Below are positions 23,501-34,400 of a stretch of 64,000 nt of DNA, in pieces. The position numbers were made by a program, and so were the translations under genes. Below the pieces are notes generated by a model, which did not search any database, was not told where the DNA came from, and saw only the letters and a program-made list of their open reading frames with translations. This stretch comes from Xiphias gladius (Eukaryota > Chordata > Actinopteri > Istiophoriformes > Xiphiidae), in NCBI RefSeq assembly GCF_016859285.1, contig NC_053415.1:3237501-3301500 (forward strand). Direction: 5' to 3'. Numbering within the stretch: position 1 is the first letter of the stretch; each line of letters begins with the position of its first letter.

Positions 23501-26500
23501 CTCCCCTTGGCTTTATGGAGCATTACAGTGAGTTTCAGCTAACTGTTTTGGTTTCACAGCCCACAACTTCATCGTTTTGGCTCACTCTCACCGCTCTCAT
23601 GACGCTGATTTCGGCCACAGCAGGCAGCATTAGGTCAGCAAAAAGGCTCTAAAAACCCACAGTACACTACCTGACTAGCACCAAACAGCAAACAGACCAC
23701 AGTTAGTGAATAGTTGGTGAACATATTGGATCATTTAGCAACTAAATATACTTTCCTCAGGAGCTGGTAGAGAGCAAATACGGAGAAAAAATATTGGACT
23801 GGCATGCATCAGGTGGCCAATAACGCGACTACAAATGAATGCTAATGATGCTCCATGTCTGCTGGAGTGAAAATAAGCAACTGTTTGCTCAAGGTTCATC
23901 ATATCAACTTAGAAGGTGATGATATATTAATGTTGAGAGGCCAAAATATCATTTCATTCAGCATTTAGCATCTCTCAGCTCATTTGTTGGTTTTTAGGGG
24001 CGCAAACTTACTGATTCACTCACCGCTCTCCCCAGCCTCGTTTCCAGCTATTTCTAGCTGTTTTCAAGCTAAACCTGATGAGCCGACTGTACTCTCTCTG
24101 TCCAGAACCAAAGAGCGGACAGACAAAGCAACTAGCTGGTGAACATACTGGAGCATTTAGCTGCTAAAGCTCCCGACACTCCCTCAGGAGTTGGTGGAGA
24201 TCTATACAGAGCTAAAAGGAGAGGGAATTGTCGGACTTACATTCATCAAGTTGTTTGCAAACATGTTAGCCATAACAACTTTTTAAGGTGGCAATATGTG
24301 AATGTTGTGTGAATGAATGCAACTTTAATCTTTTCATAAGAGTAGGTTGAAATCTTATTTTGCCAAATTACGTACATGACATCTCCAGCTCCCACGCTGT
24401 ACCTTACTGTTTCTTTATCTCTGAACAGATGTATGGCTTAATATGGCTGACTGACCTGAGGAGTAAGATGGACAGCATCGACCTGCTGATCATGCTGACC
24501 TCTGCAGTCTGCCACGACCTTGACCACACAGGATACAACAATGCCTACCAGGTACTTGAAATTCCCTCTTTGTGCTACCACAGACTGTGTTTTCTTGCTG
24601 AGCTTCATCACAAAGCAGGAATTTGATGCCGACAAAAAATGACCCCGTTGATTTGTCTCTCAGACTGCTGAAGCCTCGTATTCGCTTTAGCTGAACTTCA
24701 GAAGGCATTTCTACACAAAACAGAGGACTGTGGATTTAGTTTCCTATCATTTACATTGAAAGTGCTTTAAGAAGGGATCTTTTAACAGCTGGTATGGACA
24801 AAATTGCACTAACCAAGTAGAATAGAACTCAGTAGAGCGCATATCTCTGCCGAGGCCAAATATTGACGAACGTCAAAAAATGCCCTATCTTGCAACAATA
24901 AGGAAAGTTATTTAAAAAATGCCTGCATCTCTGCACCAAAATTTAGAGGGTTCTTCCCTGGGCCATTCCTCATCCCTTCACCAAGTTTGTTGCAAATTGG
25001 TTCATCATTTTTGCGTAATCCTGCTGTGAATAAACAAACAAACAAACAGACACAGGTGAAAGCATCATTTTCTTGGCGGAGGTAATAATGCTTGTAAAGG
25101 AAAGGAGTACTGTACATGTTAAAGAGTTAAAGATAGAAGCTAAAGCCTACAGATCACAATGTAAAAGTGAACCACCACATCACCCGACAATCGAGACAGA
25201 AGACTACGGAATTAAGGAGCAACACTGTTGCTCTAAAGCAGGATAGGTTCACTGTTAAAATCATTAAAAAGCAAAAGCAGCATGTGTATACATTCAGTAG
25301 CTAGCATAGCATAGAAGTGCTAGTTAATGATTGATGTGCTGTGTGTGGGTTTTGCGTCCATCTGATCAGACTTACTTTGATCAGTATCACTGTTACACAT
25401 GCCCCAGTCAAAATGTTTAGCCACAGCTGGCTCGAATTCCACAAAACCTGCCTGAACATGAAGAAAATCCGAAAAGATCGCATGAGAGTTAATGGACCAT
25501 GCTCCTATGGTTGTCGGACCCTGGTCGAGCTGGCCGATGCTACACTATGATTGGCCAGTCTGCAGGACTTAGCGAAGGGTCAGTTGAGTTATTCATAGTT
25601 GTCCCTTGAAACTGCCTAATGGACTGCTTCAGCATCAACTCTATTTAATTATAATCAGAAACTCTACAATAATCTCTGCCCATCTTTCAGATAAATGCTC
25701 GGACGGAACTTGCACTTCGCTACAATGACATCTCTCCACTGGAGAACCATCACTGTGCTGTAGCTTTTGAGATACTGGAGAAGGTAAGGGTGTTCGAAAC
25801 TTTCTGTCCAAGAAACCAGCCATGATACATACATTTTAGTTTAGGACTAAAAAGACAGAACGATTTTCTGTTTTGTAGACAGAGAGCAACATCTTCAGAA
25901 ATCTGTCCATGGATCAATACAAACGGATAAGAGAGGGAATCATCAAGTGAGATCATCTTTCTAATTCTCTTAGCATGCACATTTTCTAATGTTATTTAGT
26001 CATGATAGCTCAACATTATACAGTAAGCTTTTGATTCTTTTGGAAGTGCAGATGCATTCTGGCCACTGACATGACAAGGCACAATGAGATTCTCAGTGGG
26101 TTCAAGTCCATCCTGCCTGCTTTTGACTTCACCAACAAGGACCACAAAGATGTGGTAAGAGGATTGCAGATGTGAACACAACAGAACATGACATTGTGAC
26201 AATATGATCAGCGGGCACATGCATTAAGAATTTTATGTAACTCCATGTTTGGCAGGTATTATCTTTTGTTGTATTTAATTTTATATTGCGTTATTTCAGA
26301 GAAATATGAAGAAAGGACCTTATTGTAATAGCAAACAACTTTTTGCTTATTTTTTTCTCTCAGTAGTAGTAGCAGTAGTTGTATGGTTAAAACATTTTTT
26401 TATTTATGTCAAGAATATAGTTCATAGATATGAAATCAGATCAGTTAGATTAGAAATTAGATCAGTGCTACTTGTATCTTCGTAACAGAAAGAACAGAAC

Positions 26501-29500
26501 AGCTATAAAGTTGTTTTTTTTCTAGATGACAGAGGACTTTAAAAGTGTGTGACACAGAAACACACACATTTTATTTCAAAATGCATCGTTATTACATCCA
26601 AAGGCAATACAAATGGATATACAAGCCATGAGGGGAAAAAAAAGGAAAATAATTCATCCTTAAGTTTAAAGAGAGAGCAACCTTTTCCATCATGTAAATC
26701 CCAATTTTCACATCTATCCAGTTATTTACGGTAGGTCCAACATGCATCATCCACCTTTTCGTCAGAGCCTTTTTCCCTGCTGTAGGCAATTCACCCATTA
26801 AGTATTTGTCAATACTTTTTGCATCTGCGGAGATATAACATAAATATATGGCTTTAAAATCTAATGGTATGTGTGTGTCAAAGACGGTCTGTATTTCCTT
26901 GTGCATTTCTTTTCAGTAATTCTGGATGTTTTGACAATCCCAAAGAACATGGTATTGGTTCACGGCTTGACAGCCACCATTCCTCCTACACTGTGGATTA
27001 TCATTATAATAGTGTGCCTTCAAGAAAACCTGTCTGATCGTTGTGAATTAAACTAGGAAGGAATTTTTCCATCCTCTTTGCCATTATAGATGTGTATATA
27101 CAATAATTAACATTAAGGATCAAAATCAGCTAATATGACCCAAATTTAATCTTACATTTCCCCTCTTTAGGTATCAGAGATAATAGCCTCTTTTCAATTG
27201 GGGGGGAAAGAGGCTATTAGAGAGAGGCTGTCGCTTCCTGGTAATTTGTTGGCTTTTATTAATTGCCTTATTTAATTCTCTTAGAGTTATTTCTCTTGGG
27301 ACTTTATTTTGTTCTCTAGTCATAACTGGTAATTCTAGGGCATCCAAAAAAAAGAGTGGATCTGGTCTTCTTCATCCTCTGGTATTGTGCGTAGAATGAT
27401 TTGAAGACTGCCTGACTCTTATCCTGTTTGCTTTCTATGGTAATTTCTTTGGGAGTCTCGCTTTTTATATATTGTAATATCTGCCTGTTGCTTTTTCAGT
27501 TTCCGTACCAATAATTTTGTAAATTTAGAGCCGTTCTCATAGTATCTTTGCTTAGTGAATAGGATTTTTTTCTCAATTTCTTGTGTATGTAACATGTTAA
27601 TTTCGTTTCTAATTTTTTTTTTTTATTGTTATATCTTTGAATTTTGGCCCTGTGCATGACACTCATCTAGCAGCTTCAACTGATTTTGCATATCCAGTAA
27701 TTTTCTTTGATGTTTTTTTATTTTATTTTTTAGTGAGGTTACAGCTCCCATTGACATTGAACTAAACTAGCCTGAGCTTTTTCATGTGTCATCTTTTCTG
27801 TAAGAAAACTCAAACTGCCAAAAAAATCTGCTACACACAATTTCTCTGGTAGAACATAGGAGTAATAACACGAACTGGTATAACTGTCAGCATTCAGCAA
27901 ACCCATCATATGCCAAACTATAGCTTCCAAAGTAAAGGTTTCTCTAAATTGACCCTTTAAGTGGCCAGAACTCACCTCTGGCTCTAAACACATCTATGAG
28001 CAGGACCCTTCATAGCAGCATAGTCCTTAAAATGTCCATCACAAGAAAAATGTTTGTATTATTACTTATTTTTACAGCTCTTTTTTCAAGGAAAACAGAG
28101 TTTGAATATTTGCTTTTTTGTCCAAGAACTTGGTTAAAGAAAAAGAAATGAAACCAGACATCTTCATCAAATATTTTTGTCTTGCCACTGTAGTGTTCAT
28201 TTCTCTTGTGTGCAGGTGTGTTTTACTAAGAGTGATCAAAATTATAGAATTTTAGATAGGATACGTTACTGTATGTGTGGGCTTTTTGTTTTCTAATCGG
28301 GGGATTGTCCTCTGTAGAGCTTATATCTGATGTCGGCTCTCCTGGACGTTCCTCTCGACTGGATCCTCTGGTGGGGGTACAACCTTAACCGGGAAACCTC
28401 TGTCCTTCATGGCTTCCGTAGCCTCGCTCATCATGTGGTAGAGTCACCTCCGTTCCTGGCAGAAGACACGTAGTCTGGCTGGGAGGGGGTCTGGAAGCAG
28501 ATCCTCTCCTCCATCAACACTCTCGCTTATTGTATTTTTTGTTTTTTTTTGCTTGCTCAGGACCGTAGCCGTGTAATCATGATCAAAGTAGTCCCTCTGG
28601 TTGTTTAGGAGGATCTCCTCCTTTTCCCCAGCTTTAAGAAGGACTTCTTCCTTTGTTTTGTACCATTCTTTTGATCTGGGTTTGCCTGTAGCCGTGGGTT
28701 TCGGGGCTAGCGCTTTGTGGGCTCCCTCAATATGAAGTTCTGTAGTGAGGAGGATGTCCAGTTTGTCTCCGAGGGGTGTCTCCACAGAAGTTAGCATAGA
28801 ACTTCTTCCTAGTTTCCTGGCAGGTTACATATTCTGACATTCTCTCTCTTTGATCTTCCTTCTTGACCGACGAGCTTATCCTCATGTTGAGTTTGGGCCC
28901 TAAGCATTTTTCTCACTGCTCGCTCCATTGTTTGCAATCTGGTTTCCACCTTGTGAATGCGGTCTTCTGCTTCCCCGATTCTCCGGTTTGTCTTTGATAT
29001 CATCCAGTTGTTTTCTTTTCGGAAGTCTTGAATCTCCTGTAAAATCCTCTCCGTGTTCACCTTTGCTTTTCAGTCGCATCTTTCCTGTTAGCATTGGGTT
29101 TTGCACCTGCTGATTCTTCTTCACTCTTATTTAATTCTGTCGTATTTCTCTCACTTTTTCCTGTCATTTCCATCGTTATCCTGCTGTCTCGCTGCTTTTA
29201 ATAATAAGTGGGGTTTATTCACCAATTAGCAGGATTTTTTTTTTCAAATTCTGTCAGAGGAGACTGTTCTAGGCTGTCCACCTCTCATGGTAGTGGAACA
29301 GGTATTTCTAACTCTGGGGGATTAGACCTCTGTTTAGGATGAGGTTGGGTGGAGCTATGATGGAATCTTATTAGGTCACTGAAACTTCATGAATGATAAA
29401 GGTAAAACTTCTCCCAAGCACACAGCTGCAACAAATAAAACCCATAAAATAGTCAGAGAACTGCCAAGTAGTCTTTACACCCACATGGTCGTGTGAAGGA

Positions 29501-30996
29501 TTCTGATTAGGAAATGTACATGTACCAAACTGAAGGGATATTGAATTTTGTTATTTGACTTTATCTGTATTCTTTAGTCACTGTTGAATAAGGAATGCTT
29601 GAGTAAAGTGAAAAACTACCATACATTGGGGTCACTAGACTGTAGGAGACCTGTCTATTTATCTAAGGATACACTGAGCATGTTTTATTTAACTTTATTT
29701 AATAACTTTATATAAATATCACATAGAAACATCTGAGAAACAACTCACACAGTATCACATGTATGTCTGTAGACCATTAAACATTTTTGTTAAATCTTCA
29801 TTTTACTTGCTCTATGGAGAAACTAAGAGACTCCTGCAAGAGGACCTGCGGGGGCGTCCTGGTTCATACATTACAAGCATGTCAGACAAGTAGGCTGATA
29901 CAAGACCATGATGTGCTATAAAGACAATTAGAAGAATTTTAAAATCATGATGAAAATGGACAGGCAGCCAAGGTAAGGAATATAAAGCAGGTACAATGTT
30001 TTCTCTCCTTGTAGTAGCAGTCAGCGCTGGATACAAAAGTATACATCATGAATGAAAATTTTTTGTGACTCCTTCTTGTGTCTGCAGCTGATGATGATCC
30101 TGATCAAAGTGAGTGACATATCCAACGAGGCACGGCCAATGGAGGTGGCTGAGCCCTGGTTGGACTGTCTTCTACAGGAATTCTACAACCAGGTACCAAT
30201 TCCAACTGCATGTGAAGACACTTGATACCGTGGCAACACCTGAACACTATAGCAAATTGTTTCCATTTTTCCTGCCATGATCTGATCTGTATTTATTGTA
30301 TGCATGTGATATTTATTATGTATCTGCTAGCAAAAGTTTTCATTTTAAACTAACACAAAGCTAATTTTGTGAGGCACAGTTTTAATTAGACAGTATGTAA
30401 TATGTGGTGTTGGGTGATTAAAAAACAAAATGGTGCAAAGTCTAAAGTTATAGAAGCTGGTCCTATAAACATTAATTCCAGGTGTTCCTTCTGTCCCTCC
30501 TCAGAGTGATGTGGAGAAGCTAGAGGGTCTTCCAGTCACCCCTTTCATGGATCGGGACAAAGTAACAAAACCTTCTTCTCAAACAGGCTTCATCAGATTT
30601 GTCCTTCTGCCTCTTTTCATCGAACTAGCCAACCTCTTCCCCTGCCTGGAGGTAATTTATGTTAAAAAAAAAAAAAAAATCACAAATATGCAGAAAACAT
30701 ACTAACCCCAAGCAAAAGGTGCTGTTGGGTTTTGGTTACTATGGGACATGTAGTAAACCAAGGTTGAGGGAAAGTTTATTAATTGTTTATTAATTCTGCA
30801 GCAACACATCATTGATCCAGTACGGAAGGCTCTTGACTACTACACAGAGATGGAGAAGGCCCTGGAGAGGGAGAAACAGAACCGAGCTCAGAGTGAGAAT
30901 GCAGCAAAGAGCAAGGACACAGCTGTGAGCGCACAGAGCACAGCTGACAGCCACACAGAGGCTGGGCCTGAAGCCTTGAAACCAGACACACAGTGA
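17562..30996 (+). CDS. pde9a: PDE9-like high-affinity cGMP 3',5'-cyclic phosphodiesterase (complete)
   Basis: PDE9 enzymes hydrolyse cGMP to GMP. Fourteen coding exons join in phase: 17,562-17,649; 20,015-20,176; 20,264-20,315; 20,579-20,681; 21,850-21,992; 22,072-22,131; 23,197-23,374; 24,429-24,551; 25,691-25,783; 25,879-25,946; 26,052-26,154; 30,088-30,192; 30,505-30,651; 30,802-30,996. The product is 539 aa. The N-terminal region ([16 protein letters not shown]..) matches the fish PDE9 paralogues. The catalytic domain has [64 protein letters not shown] and [18 protein letters not shown], so metal-binding His/Asp and the purine-selecting Gln are kept. Human Tyr424 aligns to Phe. Human-type PDE9A is less similar at the N- and C-termini, so this is likely a fish-specific PDE9 paralogue; the symbol is approximate. 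AATAAA at 31,439-31,444 probably ends the transcript. Confidence 0.92.
18420..19330. repeat. possible AT-rich non-autonomous transposon in PDE9-like intron 1
   Basis: The stretch has recurring AAGTTGA/TTAAGTTG motifs in both orientations (for example near 18,520, 18,548, 19,100 and 19,218), as in fish MITEs. Clear terminal repeats and a target duplication were not found, so the call is tentative. Confidence 0.3.
21055..21390 (+). repeat. SINE-like repeat, copy 1 of 3 in PDE9-like introns
   Basis: The unit has phrases that recur in the same order and orientation at 23,595-23,935 and 24,040-24,310: CCACAGCAGG, ACTGTATGCTGCCTGG, GCTGGTGAACATAGTGGAGC, ATTTAGCAACTAAAG, GGAGTTGGTGGAGA and GTTAGCCATAACAACTTT. 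It is a common fish intron repeat with no coding capacity. This copy is in intron 4. Confidence 0.65.
23375..23398. repeat. (GT)n microsatellite immediately after a donor site
   Basis: The donor GTAAGT of PDE9-like exon 7 runs straight into a GT repeat of about nine units, so the exon end is fixed by the conserved FCVTQM and the continuation MYGLIW in the next exon. Confidence 0.85.
23595..23935 (+). repeat. SINE-like repeat, copy 2 of 3
   Basis: This copy carries GGCCACAGCAGGCAGCATTA, CCACAGTACACTACCTGAC, TTGGTGAACATATTGGATCA, TTTAGCAACTAAAT and AGGAGCTGGTAGAGAG, then TGCTCCATGTCTGCTGGA. It is the same unit as 21,055-21,390 and lies about 100 bp before the third copy in intron 7. Confidence 0.65.
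24040..24310 (+). repeat. SINE-like repeat, copy 3 of 3
   Basis: It carries AGCTGGTGAACATACTGGAG, CATTTAGCTGCTAAAG, CCTCAGGAGTTGGTGGAGA and GTTAGCCATAACAACTTTTT. The preceding AGCTATTTCTAGCTGTTTTC belongs to the head of the unit. It ends about 120 bp before exon 8. Confidence 0.65.
26540..29215 (-). mobile_element. L1-family LINE, antisense in PDE9-like intron 11, internally deleted
   Basis: Read on the minus strand, ORF1 spans about 29,060-28,290. It has a coiled-coil start ([18 protein letters not shown]..), [11 protein letters not shown] and the L1 ORF1 C-terminal domain ([20 protein letters not shown], ending [20 protein letters not shown]). ORF2 pieces follow in order: [16 protein letters not shown] and [18 protein letters not shown] near 27,730-27,500; then [15 protein letters not shown] and [12 protein letters not shown] near 27,180-27,000; then the C-terminus ([28 protein letters not shown]) at 26,906-26,600. 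The segment that would hold the catalytic YxDD of the reverse transcriptase is missing at about 26,990, and the endonuclease is not recognised. Stops and frameshifts are frequent. The copy is dead. Confidence 0.85.
29812..30040 (-). mobile_element. L2-like LINE reverse-transcriptase fragment
   Basis: The minus-strand frame reads [52 protein letters not shown], the conserved C-terminal block of reverse transcriptases from fish L2/Rex-type LINEs. It is a short truncated relic. Its edge lies about 50 bp upstream of PDE9-like exon 12 (30,088), close to that exon's branch-point region. Confidence 0.7.
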
Positions 30997-31465
30997 ACTA
31001 TGGTGGACGAAACATTTAGGAACTAAACACAGCTCAGCATCGTATCTACAGATTGTATAACTTTAAATTGATTTAAGTGAATTTGACCCAACAAAATTTG
31101 GACTTTTACTTGTTTATTTACTGGGCTAAGCACAAGTACCGTATGCTGTTCTAAGCAGTTTGTGCTGTAGTTTTGGTGTATGCAGTATTGACTCTGTAAT
31201 CTGATGAAATGGAATCTAACTTTTATGATCCTACTGGACATTTCAATACAGATTTTCAACAGTAATATATTGTATTTTAAGAGTATTTCCACAGCACAGT
31301 ACAGAATATCATATTCGATTTTGCTAGAATTCTCTTTTACAATCCAAACAATCTTTTCACATGACAAAAGGAATTTCAAGGTAGACCAGACATAATTGTA
31401 TTTTGTATGAAATCTCTAGTGTTGCTTGTTTTGGAAGAAATAAATAATAAATATACTGTGAGTTG
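30997..31465 (+). other. PDE9-like 3' UTR
   Basis: This is the sequence from the TGA at 30,994-30,996 to shortly after the AATAAA at 31,439-31,444. Opposite-strand open frames here (for example 31,023-31,379) have no family resemblance. Confidence 0.55.
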
Positions 31466-31469
31466 GTTT

Positions 31470-34400
31470 GGTTGCATCAGTAGCAGATGTGCAGTTAAGA
31501 AAATGCTCACCAGGAGTTTCCCTTACAAAGCATTTGAGGTGAAGTATTACCTCTGGTAACAGCTACTGTACAGTATGTTACTATCATAGTTGTATTTGTT
31601 TGGTTTTTTTGGGCTGTGATAAAAATAATAGACATGTTAGGGGGAACTTGATCAATTATCTTTGGAGTGAGGCAAATTGAATGGCACTGTGTGTTTGTTT
31701 ATGTGGTATGGTCCGGTTTTCAGGCCACTCTTCCAGCCATGATGATGCAAAGGTGTTGAAGACGAACAGTACTCCTGCAGTCATCTCAGCATCACCCTCG
31801 TGGGGGAAGACTATTGTCTAATTAAACTGACAGCACAGCTCTCACATCCCTGGCAGACTCAGGATCAGCCCCCCTACAGTGATGTTGACAGGCTTTGGTG
31901 CAGAGTGTTGTAAAACCATTAACCTGGACTGTATAGGAAAGCAGAAGGATGTTATAATAGGATGAGCTATTGATACTGTTGAAACTTTATTACAACTCAA
32001 TGCAGTTCTTTAGATCAGTTTTCAGTTTGCTGTAATCTTGAAACCTTCAGATAAAAACCACAAAACTAGCAGTCCCTGCTGGAACCCTGTATCCGTAGAG
32101 TCTCAAGGTGCAGCAATCTCCTGGAATAATAAGCAATCTTACCTTAAAATCAAAACGCTATTTTAATAATCCTGTATGTGGCCGTATTTTCTTTAAATGA
32201 GCCTGCATCCTTATGTTGTCCATTATCAGGAGCAGGTCTAAAATATTTGGATAGGAGAGCCAGACTGGGGTACACACCCAAAGAAAGGGGGGACATTTGG
32301 AAACATTTGGAAAACAAGTAAAAAGGTGATACGCAAGTTTTTTTTCTATCTTTCTTGTATCTTTTTCCATTTACAATGGTGCCAAGGAAAACCTGAATGA
32401 GAAACTATGACAAGCTAATATACAGGTCATGGCACAGGTTGGGAGGACCCAAACGCAGACACACAGAGAGAGAAAATCTGCACATGAAGAACTCGAGAGA
32501 TAATACACAGGCAAACCGACAAATAGCAAGAGACAGAGGTAGGTTTAAATAGTGACTGGGATAAACTGGGAGCAGGTGTGTAGTGGGAGGGGAAGCTAGG
32601 TGACTACAAATGAAACAAGGCGAGTAAGTGGACCAGGAAAAAAGTCTTGAGGGAGGGTGGAAAATGGCAGCTAATCAGAAAGACGCGAAACACACAACAG
32701 AAACACAGGAAAAGTGATTTAAAAATAGAAGAGGAAATAACAGAGACCAGTCATAAAGTCACTCAGAGGGGGCAGATCGTGACTTCCCCAAAGCTGCAAG
32801 TTCTGGCATGTGGATCATTTGCCCACTGTCCACCTCAGATTCAGCCTGTTCATGTAATTTGACTTCAACAAAAGTCAGAGTCTGACTTTACATTTGACAT
32901 GTCTGATGCCCGTCCTTTAGATAGGAAAAGTATACGTGTTTGTCTGTGTGAAAAATATGTTGATGTTGCTCTTTGGTTTTTCAATATTATGATGTAGAGT
33001 GGTTGGAGTAAAAGTGGGAAATCACCATAATCATGAGACTGCTAAGCTCATAAAATGTTCCTTTTTTCTTTTGCAGTATGTGTGACATTATCATTATGGT
33101 TGCTGCTGACATCCAGAGGATGGCCTTTTGGGGTAACAAGCTCTCAGACTAAGCCTTAAGAAAATTAATTTGAACAAATGGGACTTCAGAGCCAATAACT
33201 ATAGAAAAACTACATTCCTTCAAAACTTTGTATAGAGTGTAATTTTTACGTTGAACTATTGATGTGACTAACAACACCAGCATCATTAATTGCTTTTCTG
33301 TCATTTTTTTCACATTGAAGTTTTTTTTCACCTAATAAATCCCTCAATACCATGCATCGGAAAGAAACAAAACAAAACAAAACAAAACTGATGTGAACAT
33401 GTTCATCTTAATACCCAGCCTGACTGTAGGATTAACACTCTGGATGTCACGAGGTGTAGGAGAGACTGCGGGACTGCTGGTGTCGCCAAAGGTCCTGTGA
33501 GGGGACAGATATGACTTTCATCACTGTCACTCGTTCACATCACACAGACTGCGTTACAAAAATTCAGTGGCTCAGAGAGAGTGACAACAAAGGGGACGGA
33601 AATACTGTGACACTATGATGCGTATGAGCAAACCCTTAACCGGAGTTCATGGATTACCATAGCTACAGTGGAATTCTGTGTAAATTTTAGTTTCCCAAGA
33701 ATAAATTCTGCTTGCTATACTAATTTCAAAATTAAAAATATCAAATAAATATCCATATAGAATACTGTATCATGTATCAGCAGGTTCAATGTAGGATATG
33801 GGTTTACTATATATTTGTCACATATAAATCACAAAAAAATATATTTCAAGGTTTTTGTATCTCTGTTTCCATCCAACACACTACTACAAACTAACTAAAT
33901 AAATAAAAAATGAAGGTAATATTTCCATAGTATCCTGACAGCACATGGCTGCTTCCAAGTTCTTTTGGTTTAATACTTAAAACCCATATTGGGCAAGCCC
34001 TAATTACTTTTTCTCTCACCGTTTCCTACAACTTGCCAGGCAACATTAACCTGTGAGAAAAGCTGTGTCAAACCAGAAAGGTAAGCTGTTTGTCTAAAGC
34101 TCTTAATGTTCTGCCTGTGACACCTACTGTAGGTTAAGCTTAGAAATCTTAACAAATCATCTTATACCATGAATAGATAACAGTGTGAATGGATTTTACT
34201 ATCTATCGAAAAGTAGTAACAAAGTTCTTTACACAAGACAAAACATCACACAGTAGAAAAAGTTACAGAAACAAAAGCACAGGGACTGTTTGGATGAGTG
34301 ATGTTATAAGATATTTAAAATATGCACACAAAGTTTGGGTATGGCGTTACAGTTTTTTCAGAGAGGGTACAGTAGCTTGAGAAGAGCGCTGTTGTTTCTC

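Noticed and set aside
28928-29113. Plus-strand 61-codon frame in PDE9-like intron 11
   Set aside because: Antisense of the L1 ORF1 coiled-coil region.
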